In this document: in pieces, positions 34,571 to 48,130 of the stretch
How positions within the stretch are numbered: the stretch's first letter is position 1
How the letters are laid out: each line of letters starts with the position of its first letter
Source of the DNA: Sepiola atlantica
Lineage: Eukaryota > Mollusca > Cephalopoda > Sepiida > Sepiolidae
DNA: 64,000 nucleotides
Reading direction: 5' to 3'
Assembly (NCBI GenBank): GCA_963556195.1
Contig: OY744537.1
Coordinates: 22,355,876 to 22,419,875, forward strand
Position numbers and translations under genes: made by a program
The notes under the pieces: model-generated
What the model was told of the DNA's origin: nothing
The model's input: only the letters and a program-made list of their open reading frames with translations
Databases searched by the model: none

Positions 34571-34914
34571 CCTTTTTAAATTACGCTTTATAAACAAATA
34601 ACATTTGTCCATTTTTTTTTTCGTCGTTTATTGGGCATCCGATTTACTTACATTGTTTGAATCTAACAAAGAATTGTGAGTTTATCGATCTGAATCGTCG
34701 TTCTTCTGTTGTTGGAGATGTTTAAATTTTTCGCAAAAAAAATAAATAAATAAAAATAAATAAAGTTGGGAAGCCGTATGAACTATTTTACAGACACGAG
34801 AGTGATTAATAAAAAAAGTAAGCCTGTTTCCCCTATAACGTCACACTTTCAGATCTGTGAGACCGAGCAAAGTAAACATATTAAGAAGAAACGTGATCAC
34901 AGTTACTAGTACAA

Positions 34915-34915
<1 letters not shown>

Positions 34916-34995
<80 letters not shown>

Positions 34996-35078
34996 TTTAA
35001 ATAGTAGCAAAATAAAAAATTAAAAAATACAACCAAAAGCCCCCCCCCCCCCCCCCCAAAAAAAAAAAAAAAAAAAAA
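34916..35078. repeat. (AT)n, then oligo-C / oligo-A tract
   Basis: (AT)n at 34916-34991. At 35040-35078 a run of about 18 C passes straight into about 22 A. Confidence 0.95.
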
Positions 35079-35495
35079 CACGAAGGTGCGTAGGTGTGCG
35101 GTAGCTAAAACCCCCAGGAAGCAGCTTCTTGCTTTTTTTTTTTTTGCTAATGACGAAAATACACGCGCGTATTCTATACCAACGCCCGAGACCACCTTCT
35201 TTACGTCTAGGATATCCGATACAATATTTAGATACCTGTTATATAAAGGCGCTGAATATCGTGCAGACGATTCCATTGCTGATTACATCACTTCCGGGCA
35301 GCAATATGCAAATTGCGTCTATAAGAAACTAGCAGGGATACTCGTCGTTGCCCCGGGAAGATGGACGTGGATAATAAAGTAGAAGAGTTTAAAAAAAAAG
35401 TGTAACATCATTCTTTTATAACATCTCTATTTCTACACATCCTCAGTCATGTTACTTTTTAAACGAACACGACTTTCATCCCGACGACAACCCCT

Positions 35496-35569
<74 letters not shown>

Positions 35570-36327
35570 CTAATGCAGATTGTGTATCTGTCTGTCTGAA
35601 GCCGAAACTATATTATTACTTCTATTAATTGTACTATTGTACTTCTATTACTAATGGAGATTTGGTATCTGTCTGAAGCACAAAACTATACTATTAGTTC
35701 TGTTAATTGTATCAAACTATATTAATAGTTTTGATCGCCTTTTTATATCTACTTATCAGATCCTATATATAGCCATTCCAAAACTCACCCAAACATCACG
35801 CATCTTTCAAATTTACATAATTTATTTGTTTTAAAGCTTCTAATAAATTAATATTCGCAAATATACACTCATGATTGTTTTTTTGGTGTTTTTTTTTTCA
35901 GATTTCTAGATGTATTTAAAAAAAATTCCTCGATTTTTTGTTTTACATTTTACGCCGTAAAGGGTAAATTTTCTTTAAAAACTATGTTTTTATTATTCCG
36001 TGTTATTTAATAACGGATGGGGTGACTTTCTTTCTTTTTCTTTTTTTTAAATAAAATAAACACGTTTTACTGGGCAATTAAATAAAACAGCTAACAAAAG
36101 TATGCGACCGGAGGGAGCATATTTTTGCTAGTATATATAAAGTAGGTTGAGATAAATAAAACATTATTTATCACAAATCCAAGAATTCAACACACAATTA
36201 TTTAGCGTAGAATCGTTTCTAAAACAATTTGGAATATTTTATTTGATATCATATTTTAGATGATTACAAAAAAAAAAACATCACAAATAGAAGTCAAGCA
36301 AGAAAAGCAACAAATTTTACTATTTAA

Positions 36328-36361
<34 letters not shown>

Positions 36362-36414
36362 TATTATAAGCTACAGAACCTCTTAGTATATAAATTTATA
36401 CCACTGTATTTTAA
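35079..36414. other. No recognisable gene; simple repeats
   Basis: TC then TA repeats at 35501-35567. After this, a roughly 75-bp imperfect tandem pair (ATTACTAATG.AGAT, GTATCTGTCTG, GAAG, AAACTATA) at about 35567-35720. A TA tract at 36330-36351. No coding signal. Confidence 0.55.
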
Positions 36415-36415
36415 C

Positions 36416-36491
<76 letters not shown>

Positions 36492-36492
36492 T
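36415..36492. repeat. (GAT)n microsatellite
   Basis: About 26 GAT units (a poly-D frame). Confidence 0.97.
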
Positions 36493-39400
36493 ATAGTAGT
36501 TTAAATACAAATTAAATAAAATGGAATAAGGTAAAAACAAATAAAATTGTGAAAAAGGGGGGGGGGGTACTTACTGATTGTGGGTTCAGCCTTCGAGGCG
36601 AAATATGACCGATATAAGCTAATATATATGGTATATCATGGCAAAAGTGCTCAATATCTTACATAGAGCAGATGTATTTAAACTCAGCAAGTGTCAAGCT
36701 TCTTTTGATTATATGAGTATAAGCAGTTCAACTTGTGCCCATTTTCTCCCACGAGTTGTTACAAGTAGTTCTTATTAACCATGGGAAGTGTGTGGTGTGT
36801 GTTGTTTAAACTGTTAATGTCGTCATGTGGTTGCTGTGGTGATGAGTTATTGAATACTGGATTGCAGAGAAACTGTGCTTTTTTATATTTATAGTGCGAG
36901 AATAGGCTCCCAGCGGCGTGGCGCCACATTTTTAACAGTTTATTTTTATGCTTTTGGTAGAAATACTTTTAACTCTTCTCATTGACTGACATATATATAT
37001 TCTCTTCTATTTAATTCTATTTGAATTTGGAGCCTATTTTTGCACAATATATGCAACTTATTTTTGTGTTAATTCTTCTTAGAGTTCGCACAGTGCATTT
37101 TGCACATTGCCTATTCTGAGTGGGATACCATGGTTAATTAACAAATTGAGAATTCTGATGCAAAATTTGGACGCAGACATTATTTTTCAAATTTATAACA
37201 CGCAATAGAATTACTGACAAGTTTATACTGTTATAGTTTGGCACGTCGAAGAGACGGAATAAGATATGGTCTTTAGCTTGATTTGCGTATTGTATTGGCC
37301 ACCTATTAATCTTGCATTCTTCACGATGTTAATATGAAACTAGAATTCTTCCGCTAAGACTGTGTTAAGTAGAAACATAAAATTAACTTCTATGGCCATT
37401 CTCGTAATTTATATCACGTATATTAAAATAGTATTACTTAAAATTAAGTTACATGTATTAAGTCTTGCGTCTCAGAAAATTGCATTTTTGTTGTTTTTTG
37501 CTCAACGTTAAGGTAGACATTTTATGCCAAGGTTACGGTATCGTAATGCAGTTTGTAAACATGTTAATGATATCCCCAGCCTAAAATATAAGTTCTGTTT
37601 AATGTACTTGTAAATCATTTTATTAGAGCATTAAACATATACATCCCCTTTTCCGATACATTTCGGACCCTTTCCATTCACTTTTTTGTCATCTAAGTCA
37701 CACCAGTGCTATTTTGACAGAAGCCTTGTAAGCTGACCGGACATCAGAATTACATGACGAGATTTTATTTGTAATAAAAAAAAACCCAGCAAAACTGACC
37801 AGAAATAAATAAAAAAAATAAAACGAACGCATAACATGATTATCCTAGCAATGAAGATATTCAAGACCCTATCAACCGCCATGTACCAGTACTGTTAAAA
37901 ATGGTACACGAGTTTGGCTGAACTGTCGCAACTTATGGCATCGAAATGGTTCGACACCATTCTTAAAGACTTCGTTTTGCTGCCAGCTATAATGGAGTGA
38001 GCTGAAATAATATTCTTATACATTACCAGTCAAGAGTATTTGACCACCCTAAAAATGATTTAGTTCTCATAATTCAACCGACAATCTCATTAACCCTTAT
38101 CTTCGAATGACCTTGGTAAATAGTTATTCATTAGAGTAAAAAATAAACAATAAACGCCAATGATACAAGAGAATACAGCAATATTTGAACGCGTACGTGT
38201 TGAAAACGGAATGTTCCACATAAAGGTAAATTAAGTAGAAAAGCGAAAAATTTCACTAAAAAATCTAAGAGTTTGAAAATTAAGCTAACGAGCCAGGAAG
38301 TTGCATCACTGACAGGAAGTCTCGAGGATATGTAGCGAATAAGATAGTGAAATCATTCTTTTTTTACTTTGGGTTTGCGACATGAGCGGACGTGTTTTAA
38401 GGGATCTCTTCTTCTCCCCCTACGGGAAGGGGATCGTACTATTTATATTGATAATGTGTACTTCTCGGCAGAGGAAATCAAGAGAAAATAAAACGAAGAA
38501 CGTAAACGCCCAAATGGATTTTGTTGTTATTTTATAAATTTTACTGCGGATAAACGCACAAGAATGCTACTATGTTTATTACAACTCAGCTACGATTATT
38601 ACAATGACTATTAACAGCAACAGAAAAAAAATAAAAAAAATAAAGATCAGCATTCCCTCTGGTTTTATTTGTTGAACGCAGAACAGACAGAACCTTCCTT
38701 GAGCACATCCGCTAACAGAAAAGACGCCATGGAGAAAATGTAACGTTTACCGTATGTTTAGAACATACATTCCTTACGTTCTTATGTGTAATGAGTGCAT
38801 TTATTGTGTGGGAATAATGCATTTAATTATATGTTTGATCTACGTATACATATCTCAGTTGATGTCATTATAGTTTGTCGTAGACAATCTATTACTAAAT
38901 GAAACGCCTTTGCCCTCCACACGGCACTTTACACTCTTTTATTTTCCAACACATGCATTACTGCTGAAGTAATACACGGCCACTCTTAGCAACATTACAC
39001 ATGCTCAGAAAATTAATTTCAATTTTCTACCCACGCGTTGCTAATTTTGATAAATTAAAATATTAAATATCCTTATATTTCAGACCCGTTTTTAATGGCG
39101 TTGTGATTGTAAAGAGTATATAGATAAATACACGTATATCATATTAGTTTCGTTGCAGATTAAAAGAAGGAAGCGGTTAACGAAATATATTCCTAGCTAT
39201 GATAATTAACATGAACTAATATATTTTTTTTATCAATGTGTGTCAACATTAGCTGAGTAAGATATCAACCCATGGCATTGTTGTATCCATGTTTATATCT
39301 CTTGCAACACGAGTTCATGATCTTCCAGACAAGCCTGCTCCTCTTCGCCCTAGGCAAGGCGCCAACTGACCTTTCCATATCGACAGATAAAGAAATACCT

Positions 39401-40036
39401 ATCCGATGCCAAACAATGGAGGCATTTGAGAATGGAATTATATCAGAAGAGAAAACATCCCATCAATTGTTTAGTTGTCTGCGTCTTTTGCGTGAGAAAA
39501 TGCAACCTCTTTATTGGCTGGATCGAATCTAAATTAAGAAAAAAAGGTGTATATGAGCCTTATTACAAAAGAAAAGGTTAGAATTCTGATCTATAAGAAT
39601 AAAAGCAAGCCTGTGTTTATCTGTCTGTTCGCAAACTATGGTGAATATGACATTGATGGGCGCCATAACGTAATTCGTATGAATCAGAATGTTACGATTT
39701 TAACCTACTTTGACTCCGCACGTTTTCTCTCTAATCTCACAGCCATGGGAAATTATCACGTGATACGGAGAAATTAAGTTATCTTTATGCCGATTACAGT
39801 GTAAACATCAATATATGCACATAGCTCTAACATTTTACTGCAGTTTCACGATGTTATCCTATTATCAGAGTCGCGAAATAGGGTAGATCACAATCATACC
39901 ATAACAAATAGGCTCCTCAATAGTCTTAAAATGTACCCGGTCTTTGTGTACTGTCATATGTCTTGTCTCGATCACTGACCAGCACACTTTATATATATAA
40001 CATTTCCATTCAGTGATTGCTATACTTTATAACTTT
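36493..40036. other. No recognisable gene (3.5 kb)
   Basis: The largest featureless stretch. Open frames are below 90 codons and without motifs. One shared segment: AACCGACAATCTCATTAACC at about 38080 recurs inverted at about 46015-46040 beside a LINE remnant, so it is a dispersed repeat. Distal regulatory DNA cannot be excluded from sequence alone. Confidence 0.5.
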
Positions 40037-40413
40037 ATGGCCTTTTGGTCAAGATCAAAGTGTAGTATCTGTTCCGATGGATACTGCACCCCATAGACTG
40101 GTATTGTCTTGGCCTTCGGGGCTTGATTTACGCCGGTCTATGGGATTGTCCTGTGCAGTTCTAGGAGGTCTACCCTCCCAGGCTTTGCCTCCCCTCTTTG
40201 GGGAGGAGTAAGTTAATTGCTTACTGCTTGAGGCGCCCCTACTGGGGAATGCCGACGGGGCTGCCCAGGCAATTTTTGATGGTCAGAGTGCTCACCTCTC
40301 GGGCGCTGGCTTTTCAACCCCCACTTTCCGACCCGACCTTGGGTCACATCTTACTTTTGGGAGTAGGATAAAACTGGCCTTGTGCCTAACTCCTGGAGAG
40401 GAGTAAATAATAA
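40037..40413 (+). mobile_element. U2 snRNA-headed SINE, copy 3 (long subfamily)
   Basis: It begins (AT)GGCCTTTTGGTCAAGATCAA then AGTGTAGTATCTGTTC, the U2 5' region. The family body follows, including the extra segment GGTCAGAGTGCTCACCTCTC then GGGCGCTGGC at about 40280-40315, which is absent from copies 1 and 2 but present in the headless copy at 15150-15405. The tail is CTGGAGAGGAGTAAATAA. Target duplications TTTATAACTTT lie at 40026-40036 and 40414-40424. Confidence 0.88.
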
Positions 40414-40424
40414 TTTATAACTTT

Positions 40425-41176
40425 TATTGTTTACTTTACTCATTAACATTCGGAATTATTATTATATCATTATCATTATTGTAAACACTTAATTAAATAA
40501 GTAATTTTCTGCAAGATTAAACATCAAATTCCTCATTTTAAGCTTGCATAAAAATTATTTTAAAAAACAAAACAAATGCGACATCATCTAGTGCAAGAGC
40601 TCCAGAGACTTTTGCGTATGTGGTTATCGAAAAAATTGGCCAGTATTTCTAGATTTTGCCATAGGGATGACCCTTACACATTTCGTGTACTGGAGATTAA
40701 GCTCTCTTTAGGGTCGTATTTAATCATTTTCCCGCAAAGGGGAGATACTGCACAGGACAACTGCCTCGAAATAGATACCAAAACAGTTCGAGCAGATCGT
40801 GGATTTTAAGTTTGTATCAAAATAAAAAAAAAAACAATGCCTTATCCGTTTAATGCATGGCTCCATAGACGTTTGCATATGTATGTATTCCAAAGAAACA
40901 ACTCTTAATTAAGGGAATGGATATCCATTAGTTAGTGAATAAAATATAGTTAATGCATAATATAGCTGTTGTCGTCCTCCTTTATCAATATACGAGCGTT
41001 CAGATAAACGTACAGAAAGAACATCTTAACCATCAGTAAACGACAACCGGTAAATATGACATAGTATTCATTAATAATGTGGTGAGCGTGGGTGTGTAAA
41101 AATAGTGTTAAGGACGGAAATTTTGGCATAAGGTTAGATTAAGCAGAGAAGTGTTATCCACTAGAAGTTAAAGATT
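40425..41176. other. No recognisable gene
   Basis: A 77-codon frame at 40576-40809 (+) has no known motif. The rest is AT-rich. Confidence 0.45.
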
Positions 41177-41640
41177 ATATTTAGAGCTACGTGTCAGGAT
41201 ATGACGTCATGGACAGGAAGTACGAAGTGAGACGTGATGAAGGAGAGAAAAAATCTTTCTCCTTTTAGCAAGTGAGCGGATTTGATACGGACGCCATTTT
41301 AGAAGCTCTGTCCTTGTACCCCCGTAGAGAGTGAGCGATGAGTAGCTTACGTAATGTGTAAATGTGCAGTGCTGTAAAAGAATAAAACACCACCAAAGAG
41401 CGTAACGCAATTGAGCAAGTTAAATGTTGTTAACGTTAGAATTAGAGCTACGTATCAGGATATGTACGTCATGGACATGAAGTACGAAGTGAGACGTGAT
41501 GAAGAAGAGGAAAAAATATTTCTCCTTTTGGCAGGGTAGCAGATTGGGTACGTACGTACGTAATGCGTAACTTTACAGCACTGTAAAAGAATAACACATC
41601 AAAGAGCATGAGGCTAGTGAGCAAGTGTGTCGTTAACGTT
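41177..41640. repeat. Imperfect tandem duplication, two units of about 200-260 bp
   Basis: AGAGCTACGTRTCAGGATATG, ACAGGAAGTACGAAGTGAGA (ACATG in unit 2), CGTGATGAAG, CTTTTRGCA, CACTGCTGTAAAAGAATAA-like and GAGCAAGT words occur in order at 41181-41430 and 41446-41640. It adjoins the foldback element that follows. Confidence 0.75.
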
Positions 41641-41696
41641 TTCTTTTATTTGTGACATTGTTACAGCCACAAAGCGAGAGAAAAAAAGAAACGATC

Positions 41697-42096
41697 AACA
41701 TCTTTACGACTGCTACTACAACTGCTACAGAAATACGTCCCTATCCCTTGAGTCAACTACTTATAGCGTGCCATAGAGATACAACTGCTACAGAAATACG
41801 TCACTATCTCTTGAGTCAACTACTTATAGCGTGCCATAGAGATACAACTGCTACAGAAATACGTCACTATCTCTTGAGTCAACTACTTATAGCGTGCCAT
41901 AGAGATACTCAACTATTTTCTGTTTAGAAGAAGATTATGAGCCAGCTGGTAGGATCGAAAGGTTTTCCCCAGCTGGTTCATAATCTTCTCGTAGACAGAA
42001 AATAGCCGAGTCTCTCGTTGACACGCTATAAGTAGTTGGCTCAATAGATAGTGGCGTCTTTCTGTAGCAGTGGTAGTAGCAGTCGTAGAGATGAGG
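41697..42096. repeat. Foldback element with one arm carrying a 3x 63-bp tandem repeat
   Basis: The left arm words ACGACTGCTACTAC, CAACTGCTACAGAAA, TGAGTCAACTACTTATAGCG, TATTTTCTG and AGAAGATTATGA.CCAGCTGG reappear inverted in the right arm up to 42096, with a centre near 41960. In the left arm a 63-bp unit is present three times (starts 41718, 41781, 41844); the right arm has it once. Confidence 0.85.
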
Positions 42097-43500
42097 ATTC
42101 CCTCATCAAATGTTACAAACGGCTTATTAGAGACACGTGACGTTACAATAATGTGTAACAATATATATTTAGAGGTTGTGTCAAACTCCGCCATTCTATT
42201 AATATAGTGTTGTAAGCTTCAAAGTGTGCTTCTAGTTCTTTTGATACAACGATAGGGGTCGCTGCGTGAGAGACGTCTCACCATTTACTGGACATGTGCT
42301 TATTTTGTGTTTGTGTCCACGACTGACCAAATTACACCGTCAAGATAGCTAAAATAGGTTTTAAAAAAAACATTTATTTATAAAAATCTAACTATTCTAG
42401 TTACGGATGTTCGAAATAATCTAACGTTTCTCTCCTGAACACTATCACAGTCTAAGCATATTAATCCGTTAGTGACACTGTTGGTCTATGTTGTTAAAAC
42501 TTGACTTTTGAAAATATTGCATTTACTTTACAGTTTGACTGACGTGAGTTTGTTAGGGGTTTTGAAAAAAAAGGGTCAACACATCAAATGGACACAACAT
42601 GATTATCTTATTTAATATAATATGCGTGAACTATTGTACATCCTCTGTCAAAAACAACAAAAAATGTTATGCCCGCCAGTGTTCGCACTAATATTCATAT
42701 AAAATTACATTAGTAATTTTATTTTTCATCTAGAACTTATTATCTTTTCTGATGACCTAAATAATAAAAAAACACCTACCGTTGACTTTTTTTATTTAGA
42801 GTGAAGGATTTATTTCCGAATTCATTTCAGACCGTCGGAGTTGTCTAACTAGCTATTTGCTTTCTAGGTTCCCCTCACCATTTCAAATAATTTCGTCCGA
42901 AAGCTAAAAAAGGTACAATTTTTACCCGTTAACTTTTATGTGACGGGGCGGATATATTATACTTATTTAAAGATATGCAAATAAATACACATTGGTCTTT
43001 ATTATAGTGTGGGGAATGAGCACATGTTGCCTAACTATGCAAAAGTCAATAACAAGGAGTACTTTTGTCTAAATTAGCTTGTCGTACTCCCCGCTTACGG
43101 TTTGGAAATCGTTTTAACACCACCGAATGTTTGATCTTTTAACAGCTTTACGCGTATGGCAGAGATAAACACAATTTCGTCTCTCTGCGCACATCATCAT
43201 TTTCGCCGACCAACCAAGTCTGACAAAGCCGTCGTTATCAGCAGGGTGTGTAAAAAGGGCGCATTTCTTTTCACTCGAGGCGCCCGGGGAGTTTCCCCAC
43301 CATCGCCACTGGACGAGACAGCGACTCTGTCGGCAGCGTTTGCCACAAGAATCCCTGCAGGACGAAACAGCGATTCACTATTGCCACGATAGTCAACGGC
43401 CGCAGTGACAGCTCACACCCTTACTTCTACAAGCCTCGTCAACAATGACAGCGACGATAGAGATGATAGCAACCGAAGCAGATTCTGTTCTGCCCGCAGT
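42097..43500. other. No recognisable gene
   Basis: A 78-codon frame at 43156-43392 (+) is unsupported by any motif. The stretch becomes more GC-rich towards 43500, where a longer open H/Q frame begins (see next entry). Confidence 0.45.
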
Positions 43501-43625
43501 AGCATTCATCATCATCGTCATATACAACAGCGATCCTGCCTCCTAAGACCGACAACATCATCAGATTCTACGGACATTCTCTCAAGGTCACCGACGATCG
43601 AGACTGTAACAGTAGCAGCAATCTC

Positions 43626-44037
<412 letters not shown>

Positions 44038-44368
44038 CTACGATAACGACCCATCGTTTCCTGTTGATTCACTGAATTCCAAACTGTTTCCGTAAAAACA
44101 TATTATTTCTTTGAAATAAAAAGAAAACATCTTTATAGTTAGTCTTTCTTTCGATATTTTTACGTCATTCATGACACGTCTTTTATTTAATTTTCTTGGC
44201 ATGAGTCATGGTACGCTGGACGACTGGCGACCGTCATCCCTTCCACCGCTTTCGCTACAAGCTTTAGGATATCTTTCAAATAGAACTAACATTTCATTAA
44301 AACAGCAAAGAATCTGTCATGAAAACTTAGTAAACATTATTTTAATGCGAATAAAGTAATGTGCATTT

Positions 44369-45021
44369 ATGTCATCAGAAGCTGATGAAGAAATCAAAAT
44401 AGACGATCAATTAATTCCAAAAGTTGCAGAGTTCAAGTTTTTTGGCAGTCTAGTTCCAAACTGTGTTTCAGATGTCTTGCACAGGATATCCATGGCGTCA
44501 CTGGCGTTTGGCTGTTTAAGAAACGCAATATGGATCTCTAGAGACATGTCTAGAACCCTTAAGGTTAGATTGTATAAGGCACTTATTCAGCCAATAGCCA
44601 TATACGGTTCAGAGACATGGTCTACTGGAGAACAAGAGGTCAGAGCCCTGTTTGTGTCTGAGATTAAATGTCTTAGGACAATCCTCAAGGTTACGAGGAA
44701 TGGCAGGCTTAGTAATGCTTGCATACGCCAAGCGCTGGGCATGACGGAAACCATCGAAGATGTGGTGTCGGCTAGGAGGCTTCGATGGTTTGGTCATGTT
44801 GCTTGGAGTAGTTGGAGGATAAATGCCAGTTACAGAAAAGACTTCTGAAACGCAAGACCAAGAGGACACCCACCAAAAAGATGGTCCGACAGCATTAGAG
44901 AACAGTGCGGCGTTCCTCTTCAAACAGCTGAGAAATATGCAATTCGGAGACAGAATTTTGTGTTCAATACAGCGATGGGACGTTAAGTCTTGCGCGATTA
45001 AAGTAAAGTAAGTAAAGTAAT
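44369..45021 (+). pseudogene. LINE ORF2 C-terminal region with one in-frame stop
   Basis: The frame reads FKFFGSLV, ISMASLAFGCL, TLKVRLYKALIQPIAIYGSE, TWSTGEQEVRALFVSEIKCL and RRLRWFGHVAWSSW. These landmarks (FKYLGS..., LY...P...YG.ETW, E..CLR, RLRWFGH) mark the region after the reverse transcriptase of a common animal LINE. A TGA at 44846-44848 interrupts the frame, which then continues in phase with RGHPPKRWSDSIREQ and LQTAEKYA to a stop near 44985. The 3' end is an AAGTA-type repeat at about 44998-45021. It is the least decayed LINE remnant here, 5'-truncated. Confidence 0.85.
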
Positions 45022-45026
45022 TTTAT

Positions 45027-45530
45027 GTATTATTTGGGTTATTCGGACAACTGTTCTCATCTTGGATGTTATTCTCAAAACGTTTCGGCCGATGTAACCT
45101 CCGATCTTCTTCAGGTGCATCTTGTCGAACTCGGGAATCTTTATGCCGAATTCGGAAATCTGTACGGAAATCTGTACGGAATTTCGAACAGAACCCTTTA
45201 TTTAATCCACATGGGGTAGCATGCTCTCGTTCCGTTAGCTATGAATGGATAGAAGTCTTAAATAATTGGGAATTGTATTCATTAATATCGCCTGTACTGA
45301 GGATTGAACCTTCAACCTCTAGAAGACTGTCACTTAGAACTGATACTAACTTAGAACTTTTATCCGTTGCGTCATCGGTTCCGTTCGAAATTCCGTATAG
45401 ATTCCTGAGTTCGACATAAAGACTACCGAATTCGACAAGAAGCACATTAAGGTCGGGGGTTACATCGGCCAAAACGTTGTGAGAATAACATCGAAGCTGA
45501 GAACTCTAGTCGGAATAATACAAATAATAC
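45027..45530. mobile_element. Foldback element, copy C
   Basis: The left end TGTATTATTTGGGTTATTCGG and the right-end inverse TGTATTATTTGTATTATTCC define the element. Both arms contain the GATGTAACC, AACGTTTCGGCC / CGGCC.AAACGTTGTGAGAATA module. The centre carries CTCTCGTTCCGTTAGC and TTGAACCTTCAACCTCTAGA as in copy A. It directly abuts the AAGTA tail of the LINE remnant at 44369-45021. Confidence 0.85.
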
Positions 45531-46084
45531 AAATTATCAATTCCCATCTAATAAATACCGAAACAAAGTAATTATATTTATAAGCTTAAAAATTCCCGGA
45601 GTTTTCCAGATGACTGAATATATTAATAGCATGTCACGTCATTTCAATATTCTTTTCTATGATGACATTAATTTGAAAACAAAAAACATTATGTCTACTT
45701 AATAGAACTGAATTGGCAAAGAGTAAGCAATGTGTATTCAGATGTTGAAAAAAAAATGTAAATGTTATTGTCATTAAGCTGAGACACGTTGAAGGGTATT
45801 CGGTCTTAAGTACTTATGCAATCTTCTAGATTTCTAGAACCTCAGATAAAGGACGACAGAAATATTAACTTTTCTTCGGGGCTGTGATCAAATCACATGG
45901 TTATAAATGGTAGCCGGACATTTTGGCCAACGGATAAAATGATCAAATAATTTTCATTTTTTATACTGATGAGTCACCACTTACCAAGGCAAATGGCCAC
46001 TCGAGAATAAGGGTTAATGAGATTGTCGGTTGGATTGATGAACAATACTATGGGAGGATTGGAGAACACGATGGGTGGGATGGA
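45531..46084. other. No recognisable gene
   Basis: AT-rich. The segment 45985-46040 has an inverted partner near 38080-38130. Confidence 0.45.
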
Positions 46085-46530
46085 CAGAATTTGATTACTT
46101 AAGAGAGCAGTTTGACAGGTATTTGTCTACATTTGACTTGAAAACGACCATGTTGTCGTCAGAAGAGAAGCAGTCCTGTGGTATTGTATTCCACAGATGG
46201 GAGGTTCTTGGAAAGAAACTCTGTTCATGGAAGTTCCATTTGATATTATGGTGGAAAGAGAAAGAATGTGGAGTTTCTTGCATTGGTTGTAGGAAGACGA
46301 GTTCTTGCTGTGAATGTTTTACAGGGGGGTCAGAGATTTAAGCTAAGTCGAACACCTACCATGAAAATAATGATAGAGTAGAGAAAGACTAGCAACGTCT
46401 CTTCGGTGAGAAAGGGGTTGTAGGGAAGAGAAAAAATTCTCGTCGATTAAATTGCGGAGTCGATTTTGTACTCTGTCAAGGCAAGAAAGAGTGCCCTGAG
46501 TGGCACCTCCCCAGATGTGGCAGCAGTACA
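46085..46530 (-). pseudogene. Jockey/CR1-type LINE C-terminus
   Basis: The minus strand reads YCCHIWGGATQGTLSCLDRV, QNRLRNLIDENFFSSLQPLS, HRRDVASLSLLYHYFHGRCS and, after a stop and frame change, NIKWNFHEQSFFPRTSHLWN, TIPQDCFSSDDN and FKSNVDKYL. Same domain as the remnant at 3860-4533. It is 5'-truncated near 46530 and broken. Confidence 0.85.
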
Positions 46531-47115
46531 TTTAAATTAGTCTCTTTTAAAAAAGCTTTAATTAGAGATTGCAAGTTTTCAAGACTTTTTTCACTTCACT
46601 TGCATTTGTTAATAAAAATTTTGACGATGGCCATTTGCTCCAAAATAAAATCCGAATGAACTTTGCATATTTTTAATTAAAAAATAAAATAATAGATTTA
46701 GAGTTTACGAGAACTTTTTTATTATACTAAAGCTGAGTTAATCAACATTTGTTTCCTTAAGGTTTTTTTTACTATATATTTTAATCACGCAAAATACATG
46801 CTAAAATATTCCTCAGTTTTGGGATTGAGTTATGTTTGGAAACAAACATCTATTTTACTTGTTTTAATTAGGCCCACCTTTTAATTGATCAACCAAACGA
46901 CCCATCTTTTACTAAGCTTCTAACACTCTCACGCTTTTTCATTGTATGTTGTTTGACCACCTCCCCCCACTCTTATTTTATACGGTATTCATCACTCTTA
47001 CGTCTGTCACACACACGCATGCACACATATACACACACACCATAACTGCTCTGAACGGACGGGAGCGATGGACAAATGGGGAAAAGAGAAAGTAAACTTC
47101 TAAGTCACAACTTTT

Positions 47116-47120
<5 letters not shown>
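46531..47120. other. No recognisable gene
   Basis: AT-rich. A short CA patch lies near 47010-47040. Confidence 0.45.

Positions 47121-47205
<85 letters not shown>
47121..47205. repeat. (TC)n microsatellite
   Basis: About 42 TC units with one interruption. Confidence 0.97.
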
Positions 47206-47207
<2 letters not shown>

Positions 47208-48130
47208 CTGTTTAAAGGTAATAAAGAAATGAAAAAATAAAAAAAATATTTGAATAGGTCATTATAAACAAAAGGGAATATCGCCAAAAAATAGAAATAC
47301 TGTTCGCCAGAAGTTATAGAGAGAAAGAGAGAAATGAAATATAGCGAGCAGAAGGAGACTAATTTTAAATTTTGTCTTTCTTATTTTAATATTTAACTCA
47401 CTTTTCCTGATTCAAAAACTCTAACGATCTCAATGGTTGACCCAACGAGTCACATTTCTTTTCTAATAAGTTACATGATTAGCATTTTTTTTCAAATTTA
47501 ATTTCTTTCTATTTAATTTTTTTCATTTCATTATTGACCTAAAAAGCCCCCGTCATTAGAAAAATATCTGACCAAAACGTCAGTTGACTAAAACGTCCGT
47601 TGGCCAAAACATCTTAGATTCTTTTAAATAGGAGGTAAAAAAAAATACAGGTATAAGAATTATCGGTAACTTATTCGTTCTAACACATAAACAAACGAGA
47701 AGTAAAAAAAAAAATTATTTATAAAAATATAACAGAATTTATTTGCGCTTTAAAGTAATACACTGAAATATGCACACATTTTAAACTTCCCAATAAAGGA
47801 TTATAATGATAGACGGACTTACCAAACATCTGTAGAAATCTATGCTGGCTTGAAGACCGCATGTGAATTTGTATTCCGATAAACTTCCATTTTGAGTGGA
47901 AGGCGGAATGCCCGATGCTCGGCCGAATAACACAAAAAGTGGTATTACCGATTATGTAATGATTATTAATAAAAATTAAAAAAAAAAACGTTGCCAGAAC
48001 TGATCTGGATAGAGAAACGACTGATCTCATATCAACAGAACTGGTTTGGGCAGAGAGGTGTGGTGGACAAATGATGTTGTCATCTTGGTGGGGAAACCCA
48101 AAAAAGTTTAAAAAAGGAAGTGAACTTCTG
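47206..48130. other. No recognisable gene
   Basis: AT-rich. A 103-codon minus frame at 47719-48030 has no known motif. The AAACTTCTAAGTCACAACTTT word at 47095-47115 recurs near 48121. Confidence 0.45.

Noticed and set aside
45968..46010. CTGATGAGTCACC resembling a hammerhead start
   Set aside because: No GAAA box or complementary stem II follows.
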